Part shown: piece by piece, positions 55,408 to 64,000 of the stretch
How the letters are laid out: every line of letters starts with the position of its first letter
How positions within the stretch are numbered: the first letter of the stretch is position 1
Position numbers and translations under genes: made by a program
Assembly (NCBI GenBank): GCA_031177985.1
Contig: JAPSJW010000003.1
Coordinates: 186,001 to 250,000, forward strand
Source of the DNA: Microbacteriaceae bacterium
GTDB taxonomy: Bacteria > Actinomycetota > Actinomycetes > Actinomycetales > Microbacteriaceae
Length of the DNA stretch: 64,000 nucleotides
Direction of reading: 5' to 3'
Notes under the pieces: model-generated
The model's input: only the letters and a program-made list of their open reading frames with translations
Told to the model about the DNA's origin: nothing
The model's database searches: none

Positions 55408-55814
55408 CCGCCCACCAGGAACGGGACGGGCAGCAGCACGAGCAGCCCGAGCAGCAGAAGACCGAGACGGATGCGTGCCCGCTTCACGAGCAGGAACACC
55501 GCGCCGAACCAGAGCACCGGCGACGCGATCGCCAGGAACTCGCCGAGCTGCGACAGGACCTCGACCATCACGGACCCCGACGATCCGATCCGACCGGCGG
55601 AGGCGATCCAGCCGACCACGCAGATGGCGTAGGCACCCGCGAGCAGGCCGTAGGTGACGACGAGCAGCGAGCTCGCCTGCTCGGCGGGCTCAGGGTCGTC
55701 GTCGGCCGCGGGAGCAGGTGTCAGGGCCGGTGTCGCTGGGCGTGGTCGCGCCGCGACGTGGCTGGCGTCGTCCTCGTCGCCCCAGCGCAGCGCATCCTCG
55801 TCGTCGTCGGACAT
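55404..55814 (-). CDS. Acidic-tailed small membrane protein, function unknown
   Basis: 136 residues. The first 45 are acidic then Ala/Pro-rich (MSDDDEDALRWGDEDDASH), likely a disordered cytoplasmic tail, followed by three hydrophobic segments. The ATG at 55814 overlaps the mtlD stop by one base (TGATG). No family recognised; coupling to mtlD is positional and need not mean a shared function. Confidence 0.7.
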   Translation of the reverse strand: MSDDDEDALRWGDEDDASHVAARPRPATPALTPAPAADDDPEPAEQASSLLVVTYGLLAGAYAICVVGWIASAGRIGSSGSVMVEVLSQLGEFLAIASPVLWFGAVFLLVKRARIRLGLLLLGLLVLLPVPFLVGG

Positions 55815-56950
55815 CACCGGGCGAGCCGCAGGTCGACCACCTCGACCACGTAGGGGAACAGCGGATGCTCCGCGTCGAGTCCCGTGATGATGGCCGCGAT
55901 CTCGGCGGACGGCCTGCCGCTCGCCAGCAGCTCCTGCAGCTCGACCGCCTCGGTGTCGTCGGGCACGTCGAAGCGGAGCGCCGCCCCGACCGCGTTGAGC
56001 AGGTCCCACGCGGTGTGGCCGCGCTCGGCGAGCTGGGCGGCAGGCCCGATGAAGCGCTCGTGGCGGCTGAGCTTGCGCATCGGGTTGCGTCCGACCCGCT
56101 CGCAGGTGTCGGGAAGCTCGGGGTTCGAGATGCGCTTCAGCGTCTTCTCGATGTACTCCTGCTGCTCCTCCTCGGCGAAGCCGTGCTTCTCGACCAGCAG
56201 CCGCTTCGTCTCGTCGAGCACCGCGCGCACCTCGGCCTGCAGCTCAGGGGTCGCGAGCGCCTCGCGGATGCTCTCCCACCCGCGGTCGCGCCCGTGGTAG
56301 GCCGCGGCGGCGTGGGCGGTGTTCACGGTGAAGAGCTTGCGCTCGATGAAGGGCTCGAGGTCGTCGACCCAGGTCACCCCGGCGATCTCGGGCTCGTTGC
56401 CGGCGAACGGGGCGCGGTCGACCACCCACTCCCAGAACGATTCGATCCGGACATCGAGGCCGCCGTGCTGCTCGGGCACGATGCGGTCGATGGCGCAGTT
56501 CGCGAAGATCGCGTTGCCCGCGGGACCCCCGGCCTTGCGCACCTCGGCGGCGAGCATGTCCGTGCCGCCGATCGCGTTCTCGCAGGCGATCACGGGCAGG
56601 TCGGGCAGCGCGTCGGAGCGGGCCGCGAGACCCTTGGCGATCACGGGCGCGACGAACGGCAGGATGCGCGCGCCGACGGCGGTGGTCACGAGGTCGGCCT
56701 TCGCGATCTCGGCGACCACCGCGGCCTCGTCGCTGCGGGAGTTGATGGCACGGTAGCCGTCGACGACGTGTTCACGGGCGCCCTCGCCGACCTCGTGCAC
56801 GCGGTAGCTCGGCTGAGACTGGAGCTGACCGATCAGGTCGTCGCTGACGTCGGCGAAGACCACCTCGTAGCCGCTCTCGTGCAGGAACTGGGCGACGAAG
56901 CCGCGTCCGATGTTGCCGGCGCCGAAATGCACTGCGATCTTGGATGCCAC
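55814..56950 (-). CDS. mtlD: Mannitol-1-phosphate 5-dehydrogenase
   Basis: 378 residues, polyol-specific long-chain dehydrogenase family. Converts mannitol-1-phosphate to fructose-6-phosphate with NAD. The nucleotide motif AVHFGAGNIGRGFVA is at 5-19 and the catalytic Lys region is ERKLFTVNTAHAAAAYHG near residue 210, where the KxxxxNxxH pattern is intact. No mannitol PTS gene lies in the window. It is the first gene of a three-gene overlap with the two small membrane proteins. Confidence 0.95.
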   Translation of the reverse strand: MASKIAVHFGAGNIGRGFVAQFLHESGYEVVFADVSDDLIGQLQSQPSYRVHEVGEGAREHVVDGYRAINSRSDEAAVVAEIAKADLVTTAVGARILPFVAPVIAKGLAARSDALPDLPVIACENAIGGTDMLAAEVRKAGGPAGNAIFANCAIDRIVPEQHGGLDVRIESFWEWVVDRAPFAGNEPEIAGVTWVDDLEPFIERKLFTVNTAHAAAAYHGRDRGWESIREALATPELQAEVRAVLDETKRLLVEKHGFAEEEQQEYIEKTLKRISNPELPDTCERVGRNPMRKLSRHERFIGPAAQLAERGHTAWDLLNAVGAALRFDVPDDTEAVELQELLASGRPSAEIAAIITGLDAEHPLFPYVVEVVDLRLAR

Positions 56951-56992
56951 CTTCCGATCCTAAGGCGGCCGTGATCGGTCTCGGCTGGGTGG

Positions 56993-59900
56993 TCAGCGAC
57001 CGCTCGCGGCGACCATCTCATCCGTCGTCATGGTGAGCGACTCCGTCTCGACGCTCTTGTCGTGCTGGAACACCACCTGCGCCACGAACTCGTCGTCGAT
57101 CGCCGTGTAGCGGCCCTGCAGCCCGTGCTCGAGGATGCGCCATGGCCGGGCGTTCGAGGCCAGACTCGGGTCGCCGTTGTCGGGGATGAACTGCTCGTAG
57201 TCGTACTCGTGCGCCGCCGTCGATCCGAGATGCTGCGAGAAGGTGTCGACCGCGACCTGGCCGGAGGAGAGGTCGAGCTGCAGCAGCCGCTCGAACCCGG
57301 TGGCCCGCTCTCCGGTGTGGGTGCGGAACTCCTGGTAGTCGGCGAGCAGCTCCACGACGGTGTGGCCCTCGAGACCGCCGGCGTTCTCGGTGACGATCTG
57401 CCCGACCCCGTGGAAATGCCCGGACAGCACCAGCACGACGTTGCGGTTCGGCGCGATCACGCGCTCCCAGAGCTGGTCGGCCGCCGACACCCAGCGCGAC
57501 GTCGAGGAGCGCTTCGACGACTCGAAGCGGGTCTTCGGCGAGAGGTGCTCGTGGGTGGACACGACGACGTTGTGGTCGGGGTGGTCGGCGACGACCTGCT
57601 CGGCCCAGTCGAGCTCCCGGTCGCCGTAGGCATAGGGCAGCGAGAGCATGAGGAACCTGGCGCCGGCGCGCTCGAAGGTCGAGAAGTTCGCGGAGTTGTC
57701 GTCCGGCGCTATGGATCCGCCGTACCACGGCGTCTCCTCGTACCGCTCGGGCCCGAAGTACTCGTTGAACAGCTCGTCGGTCTGGCCGCGCTTGTTGTCG
57801 TGATTCCCCGGCAGCACGCTGTTGGGAACACCCGCGTCGTCGAGCAGCCCCTGGATGGCGCTCGCCCGCTCGAACTCGCGGATCGCCCTGACGTCGTTCT
57901 GATCGGGGTCGACCCAGTTCTGCACGAGGTCGCCCGTGTGGGTCGCGAACGCGATCTTGCGCGCCTCCTCGTTCGCGATGATCCAGGCGACCTCCTCCGC
58001 GTAGACCTCCGGATAGGTCTCGCTGAGGTACTGCGTGTCGGTGAGATGAGTGATGGCGAGGTCGTAGTCGCCCGGGTCCTCGAACTCGCCGTCCGGCTCC
58101 CCGGCGAAGGTGGACTCGGTGCGCGGCCCCGCCTGCACGAGCAGGTCGGTCGCGTCGCCGGGCTCGAACCGGATCGACACGCTCCCCGAGACGGATGCCG
58201 TGCCGGTGGCGGTCAGTCGCCAGGCGCCGTCGCGCCACAGGTAGGCCTGCAGCTCCGCCCGCGGTTGGGTCTCGCCGCGCCAGGTGAGCGACGCCTCGCC
58301 CGCGAGAGCGGAGCCGTCGAGCTCGAAGCGCTGGTAGGGGTAGCCGTAGCCGTCGTCCGCGATGCCGCCCTGAGCATCCGTCTCGCCGTCGGGAACGCGC
58401 TCGACCGGCGGCGCCTGCTCGGTGACCCCCTCGTAGGACGCCAGGACGGGAGCCGGGGCGCCTCGCGGGGCGCGGCTGTCGGCGGTCCCCCGCGCGACAG
58501 CGGGCAGCACGACCGATTCGAGGGACTCCGCGGAGGGCACGGTGCGGTCGCGCCATTCCAGCAGCTCGCCGTCGCCCGGGGTGGCCTCGGCAACGACGAA
58601 GTCGTCGTAGTCCGATCCGGTGAACCTGGCCCGCTGGAAGGTCTCGCCGAGCAGCCGGTCGGGCTCGTAGGTCGTGAGCGACAACCCCTTCGTGCACGGG
58701 CTCGCGACGTCGTTGCTCACGTCCATCTCGTTCGCCTGGTAGGCGCCGACGCTGTCCACGCGCTCGCCCCGTGCGTCCTGCACCCACACGCCCGCGCCGA
58801 GGAAGTTGAGCGCCGTGTCGTAGGTCGCGTCCGCCTCCTCGGCGAGCGGCGTCCCCTCCCGCGCCGCGAGGAAGGTCTCCCCCGGCGCCAGGCGGGCGCC
58901 GTCGGCGATGGTCACCTGCGGCTCACGCGAGCGGATGCCCGTCGCCTCGCACCGGTACACGCTCCAGCCGCCGATCTCCACCGGTTCGTCGCCGTAGTTG
59001 GCGAGCTCGATGAAGTTGCGCTGCTGCCAGCCGTCAGGCAGCCCAGCCGGCGCGGGGTCGGTCGCGATCTCGCTGATCACCACGCCCGGCTCGTCGTACG
59101 CGAGCTCCTGTGCCTCCAGGGAATCCGCCTCCGTCGCGTTCCTCTCGCCCGGCGTGCGGGGGGCGATGAGGAAGTCGTCGAGGAGGTCCCCCGACGTGCC
59201 GACGCGCTGCCACGATTCGCCGCGTCCGAAGTCGAGCGTCGACGGGAGCTTGTCGTCGCCTGGCTGGCACGCGGTGTCCTCGAACGACGAGACGCCGACC
59301 TCGTCGGCGAGCGCGCCGTCATCCGTCTGGAGGGCGACGCCGTAGGTCTCATCGGCGAGGCTCGTCGTCACCGTCGCGTCGGCTTCGCCGCTGAAATCGG
59401 GGCCGCCGATCACGAACTCCTCGCCGGGCCGGAGCACCGTCGCCGGAAGCACGAGCTGCCGGGACTCGGCGGTGACCCGACCGGTCGCCGTGCAGCGGTA
59501 CAGCTCCCAGCCGCCGAGATCGATCGGGTCCGAGCCGTAGTTGCGCAGCTCGACGAAGTCGTCGGCGTCGCTCGCCGGGCCGGCAGGGGCCAGCTCGCTC
59601 ACGAGCACGCCCTCGTCGGTCGGGCGGCCGGTGTCGCGCAGCGCGTTCTGCTCGCTCGGCGTCGCCTTCGCGGTCACGAAGTCGTTGCCTGCGTCACCGG
59701 TGTCCGAGATGCGCTGCCAGCTCTCGCCCCGCACGAAGTTGAGCGAGTTGGGCAGGTTCTCGCCCACGGTGCACTCGCTGTGCATCGGCCACGGGCTGTT
59801 CGGGAAGACGCCCACCGCATCCGCTCGCTCGCCGTCGGCCGTCTCGAGGTAGAGGCCGAACCCCTGCGCGTAGAAGCCGGCCGAGATGTAGTCGTCCGCC

Positions 59901-60238
59901 ACGACGCCCGCCCCGAGGTCGGCGCCGATGCGCGCGACCGTGAAGATCGCTCCCGGTGCCAGCGTGACGCCGTCGAGGAAGACCTCGGGCTGCCCGTCGT
60001 TGCGTCGCAGCCCGAACTCGCTGCAGCGGTAGACGTTCCACCCGGAGAGGTCGACCGTCTCGTTCCCGAGGTTGCGCAGCTCGAAGAACGCGTCGGTGCT
60101 CGCGCCCGGGCCGCCGTTCGTGAGCTCGTTGATCACGATGCGCGGCTGCTCCGTCGCGGCGGCCGCCGGCGGGGCGCCGATCAGGACGGTCGCGAGGGGA
60201 AGGGAGACTGCGAGGACGGCGGCGAGCGCACGGATCAC
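56993..60238 (-). CDS. Secreted lamin-tail-domain and calcineurin-like phosphoesterase protein
   Basis: 1081 residues. Signal peptide 1-28 (ending APPAAAA). Three lamin-tail domains follow (about 33-160, 200-330, 380-520), each with IxINEL/VSEL ... FVELRNYG ... DLGGWxxYRC. A beta-rich linker (about 600-720) precedes a metallophosphoesterase domain (about 745-1010) with ITHLTDTQYLSE, GDLVQNW, PGNHDNKRG, STHEHLSPK and LSGHFHGVGQ, covering all five metal-site blocks. It is likely an extracellular phosphodiesterase or nuclease-type enzyme targeted by the LTDs; no wall anchor is seen. Start ATG at 60238; a 12-bp perfect inverted repeat lies 18 bp upstream. Confidence 0.9.
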   Translation of the reverse strand: MIRALAAVLAVSLPLATVLIGAPPAAAATEQPRIVINELTNGGPGASTDAFFELRNLGNETVDLSGWNVYRCSEFGLRRNDGQPEVFLDGVTLAPGAIFTVARIGADLGAGVVADDYISAGFYAQGFGLYLETADGERADAVGVFPNSPWPMHSECTVGENLPNSLNFVRGESWQRISDTGDAGNDFVTAKATPSEQNALRDTGRPTDEGVLVSELAPAGPASDADDFVELRNYGSDPIDLGGWELYRCTATGRVTAESRQLVLPATVLRPGEEFVIGGPDFSGEADATVTTSLADETYGVALQTDDGALADEVGVSSFEDTACQPGDDKLPSTLDFGRGESWQRVGTSGDLLDDFLIAPRTPGERNATEADSLEAQELAYDEPGVVISEIATDPAPAGLPDGWQQRNFIELANYGDEPVEIGGWSVYRCEATGIRSREPQVTIADGARLAPGETFLAAREGTPLAEEADATYDTALNFLGAGVWVQDARGERVDSVGAYQANEMDVSNDVASPCTKGLSLTTYEPDRLLGETFQRARFTGSDYDDFVVAEATPGDGELLEWRDRTVPSAESLESVVLPAVARGTADSRAPRGAPAPVLASYEGVTEQAPPVERVPDGETDAQGGIADDGYGYPYQRFELDGSALAGEASLTWRGETQPRAELQAYLWRDGAWRLTATGTASVSGSVSIRFEPGDATDLLVQAGPRTESTFAGEPDGEFEDPGDYDLAITHLTDTQYLSETYPEVYAEEVAWIIANEEARKIAFATHTGDLVQNWVDPDQNDVRAIREFERASAIQGLLDDAGVPNSVLPGNHDNKRGQTDELFNEYFGPERYEETPWYGGSIAPDDNSANFSTFERAGARFLMLSLPYAYGDRELDWAEQVVADHPDHNVVVSTHEHLSPKTRFESSKRSSTSRWVSAADQLWERVIAPNRNVVLVLSGHFHGVGQIVTENAGGLEGHTVVELLADYQEFRTHTGERATGFERLLQLDLSSGQVAVDTFSQHLGSTAAHEYDYEQFIPDNGDPSLASNARPWRILEHGLQGRYTAIDDEFVAQVVFQHDKSVETESLTMTTDEMVAASGR

Positions 60239-60255
60239 GGCTCAACGGTCGGAGC

Positions 60256-60289
60256 GCAGCGTGTCGGGACGGTGAATCCGACACGCTGC
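60256..60289. repeat. Perfect 12-bp inverted repeat upstream of the phosphoesterase gene
   Basis: GCAGCGTGTCGG and its exact complement with a ten-base spacer. Its position 18 bp before the ATG suggests an operator or leader hairpin; a second terminator after ilvC is the alternative. Confidence 0.6.
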
Positions 60290-60347
60290 CTCGGTGAACG
60301 GTGCGGGACCGTCGTGCGTCAGCCGCATCGGTTCCGGCAGGTACGGC

Positions 60348-60381
60348 GAAGGGCCGGGATGGTGTGCCACCCCGGCCCTTC
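60348..60381 (-). terminator. Terminator after ilvC
   Basis: 11-bp stem GAAGGGCCGGG/CCCGGCCCTTC with inner TGG/CCA, read on the minus strand 48 bp past the ilvC stop. Confidence 0.8.
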
Positions 60382-60384
60382 AGC

Positions 60385-60427
60385 GGTCTCGATACGCGTC
60401 GCCTCGGCGGCGCTACTCGACCCGCGG
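60385..60427. repeat. Dispersed REP-like element, copy 1
   Basis: GGTCTCGATACGCGTCGCCT followed by CGGCGGCGCTACTCGACCCG and CGG. Ends two bases before the ilvC stop codon. It matches copy 2 at about 38 of 43 positions; such GTCTCGATACGC...GCTACTCGACC elements are common between genes in Microbacteriaceae. Confidence 0.65.
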
Positions 60428-60428
60428 G

Positions 60429-62039
<1,611 letters not shown>

Positions 62040-62040
<1 letters not shown>

Positions 62041-63845
62041 TACTCGTCCCCCCACTCCGGCGCGTGTTCGCGCGCGTACTGCACCTGCGAGTTGCCGACG
62101 CCCTGCGGCACCATCGGCCACACCATGGCGTCGCGGCTCACGATGAAGTCGATGACGACGGGGCGGTCGTTGGTCTCGAGGGCGAGCTTGATCGCGTCGT
62201 CGATCTCCTCCTTCTTCGTCACGCGGATGGCGAGGGCGCCGTACGCCTCGCCGAGCTTGACGAAGTCGGGGATCATGCGGCTCGCGCCCGCGTCGCCGCC
62301 CAGGTGACCGGTGTTCAGGTCGGTGAAGGAGTGGCGTCCGTCGTAGAACAGGGTCTGCCACTGCCGCACCATGCCGAGCGACGAGTTGTTGATGATCGCG
62401 ACCTTGATCGGGATGTCGTTGATCGTGCAGGTGGCGAGCTCCTGATTGGTCATCTGGAAGCATCCGTCGCCGTCGATCGCCCACACGGTGCGATCGGGCT
62501 GCGCCACCTTCGCGCCCATGGCCGCGGGCACCGCGTAGCCCATCGTGCCCGCGCCTCCGGAGTTCAGCCAGGAGTTGGGGCGCTCGTACTTGATGAACTG
62601 GGCGGCCCACATCTGGTGCTGTCCGACACCGGCGGCGTACACACCCTCGGGGCCGGTCAGCTCGCCGATGCGCTTGATGATGTACTGCGGCGACAGCAGT
62701 CCGTCGTCCGGCTCGGTGAAGCCGAGCGGGAACTGCTCGCGCAGCGTGTCGAGCCTCGCCCACCACTCGCTGAGGTCGGGCTTGCTGCCGATGGCGTCGA
62801 AGGCCTGGATGAGGTCGACGATCACCTCTTTCGCGTCACCCACGATCGGCACGTCGGCGACCCGGATCTTCGAGATCTCGGCCGGGTCGATGTCGACGTG
62901 CACGACCTTGGCGTGCGGCGCGAACTCGCTCGGCTTGCCGGTGACCCGGTCGTCGAAACGGGCACCGAGCGACACCACGAGGTCGCTCTCCTGGAAGGAG
63001 AGCACCGCGGGCACCGTGCCGTGCATGCCGGGCATGCCGAGGTGCTGCTCGTGCGAGTCGGGGAAGGCGCCGCGCGCCATGAGCGTCGTGACGACCGGCG
63101 CGCCGGTCTTCTCCGCCAGCTCGAGCAGCTCCTTGTGCGCCTGCGCGCGGATGACGCCGCCGCCCACGTACAGCACGGGCCGCTTCGAGTCGGCGATCAG
63201 CTGCGCGGCGGCCTGGATCTGCTTGCCGTGGGCCTTGACCACCGGGCGGTACCCGGGGAGGTCGACCTTGGGCGGCCAGATGAACGGAGCGGTCTTCTGC
63301 TGCGCGTCCTTCGTGACGTCCACGAGCACCGGACCGGGACGGCCGGTCGTCGCGATCTGGTACGCGGCGGCGAGCGTCGCGGGGATCTCGGCGGGGTCGG
63401 AGACGAGGAAGGAGTGCTTCGTGATCGGCATCGTGATGCCGACGATGTCGACCTCCTGGAACGCGTCCGTGCCCATCACCGTGGAGAAGACCTGGCCGGT
63501 GATGGCGATCATCGGCACCGAGTCCATGTGCGCATCCGCGATGGCGGTCACGAGGTTCGTGGCGCCGGGGCCGCTGGTCGCAATGGCGACCCCGACCCGG
63601 CCCGACGAGGAGGCGTAGCCCTCCGCGGCGTGGCCTGCGCCCTGCTCGTGCCGGACGAGGATGTGGCGGATGGCGGTCGACGGCATGAGCTCGTCGTAGA
63701 AGGGCATGATGGCGCCACCGGGCAGTCCGAAGACGTCGGTGATGCCGAGGTGCTCCAGCGTTCGCAGGATCGCGCCCGAACCGGTGAGCATCTCCGGTTC
63801 CTTGGGCGCGCGCGAGCCGGGCACGGGTGTCGAATCCGTGGGCAT
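62040..63845 (-). CDS. ilvB: Acetolactate synthase large (catalytic) subunit
   Basis: 601 residues, thiamine-diphosphate enzyme; condenses two pyruvates, or pyruvate and 2-oxobutyrate. The catalytic Glu is in [16 protein letters not shown] near residue 61. The FAD region follows, and the ThDP motif [17 protein letters not shown] ... INNSSLG is near 460-490. Begins 47 bp after the ilvD stop. No valine/leucine-rich attenuator leader was seen in that gap, so control may lie before ilvD, outside the window. Confidence 0.97.
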
Positions 63846-63892
63846 CGAGTGATGTGTCCTTGAGTCGTGGGCGGAAGTGACTGGAAAGCGTC

Positions 63893-64000
63893 CTACCCGG
63901 TGACGGCGCCCTCTGCAGCAGAGCGCACGAGCTTCGAGTACTTCGCGAGAACGCCACGGGTATAGCGCGGAGGAAGGGGCGCCCAGCCTTCACGGCGGGC
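63893..64000 (-). CDS. ilvD: Dihydroxy-acid dehydratase, C-terminal end only
   Basis: Only the last 35 codons are inside the window. The minus-strand frame reads [20 protein letters not shown] and then [12 protein letters not shown] before TAG, the conserved C-terminus of IlvD. It shows that ilvD precedes ilvB-ilvN-ilvC in one operon. The missing part extends past base 64000. Confidence 0.88.
   Translation of the reverse strand, partial: ARREGWAPLPPRYTRGVLAKYSKLVRSAAEGAVTG

Noticed and set aside
63846-63892. A possible leader-peptide attenuator or T-box before ilvB
   Set aside because: The 47-bp ilvD-ilvB gap has no Val/Leu/Ile codon run and no room for a T-box; control probably lies before ilvD.

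Overview
The window comes from a high-GC actinobacterium, most likely of the family Microbacteriaceae. The support is a codon bias strongly toward G/C in third positions, the gene order gltX - MFS - FAH ... ilvE - leuB - serA ... ilvC - ilvN - ilvB - ilvD (a block also found in mycobacteria and other actinobacteria), LAxTG-type cell-wall sorting signals, a kinase/fibronectin/MoxR cluster, and two short dispersed repeats of a kind common in Microbacteriaceae. The species cannot be named from this sequence. Both ends are cut: moxR loses its 3' end at base 1, and only the last 35 codons of ilvD are present at base 64000.

Layout. (1) 1-7740, minus: transmembrane Ser/Thr kinase, giant Ig/FN3 surface protein and MoxR ATPase, resembling the pkb2-fn3-aaa part of the bifidobacterial PFNA cluster. 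(2) 7778-15288: TerC, DoxX, tRNA-Glu, a lipid kinase, a His-rich CPH-type copper ATPase with a CsoR-like operator, a metallo-beta-lactamase-fold protein, and a divergent pair of fatty-acid desaturase and cold-shock protein. (3) 15310-29034: a processive glycosyltransferase, then a sugar catabolic island. In the island a minus-strand operon (ABC importer without ATPase, Gfo/Idh oxidoreductase, ThuA, GH38 alpha-mannosidase, nearly all genes overlapping by ATGA) faces a plus-strand set (GntR regulator, LacI regulator, GH2 glycosidase). (4) 29081-35321, minus: myo-inositol catabolic operon iolC - aldolase-like gene - iolA - iolB - iolD. (5) 35595-40112: tRNA-Gln, TrxR-like flavoprotein, gltX, MFS transporter, FAH-family hydrolase. 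(6) 40178-50518, minus: five tandem paralogous beta-helix surface proteins with LAATG sorting signals, each with its own terminator and an almost identical promoter module. (7) 50632-64000, minus: ilvE, leuB, a small membrane protein, serA, two small membrane proteins, mannitol-1-phosphate dehydrogenase, a secreted lamin-tail/phosphoesterase protein, then ilvC-ilvN-ilvB-(ilvD).

How the parts connect. The near-palindrome TGT-N4-ACA occurs twice between the GntR gene and the importer operon (overlapping both candidate -10 boxes) and once in the iolC promoter region. One GntR regulator may therefore control both the mannosidase/importer operon and inositol catabolism, which raises the possibility of a mannosyl-inositol type nutrient. 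The five surface proteins sit inside an otherwise conserved amino-acid biosynthesis block. They share a 35-bp promoter module at a fixed distance of 45-46 bp from the start codon, containing 11-bp-period direct repeats of the sort bound by OmpR-family response regulators, so they look like a co-regulated adhesin array. This array and the GntR/iol regulon are the most interesting parts of the window.

No stretch longer than 300 bases lacks a gene. The longest gaps are 8801-9025, 14778-15036 and 35322-35594, and they hold promoters, hairpins and operators. No CRISPR array, insertion sequence, integrase or attachment site was seen.
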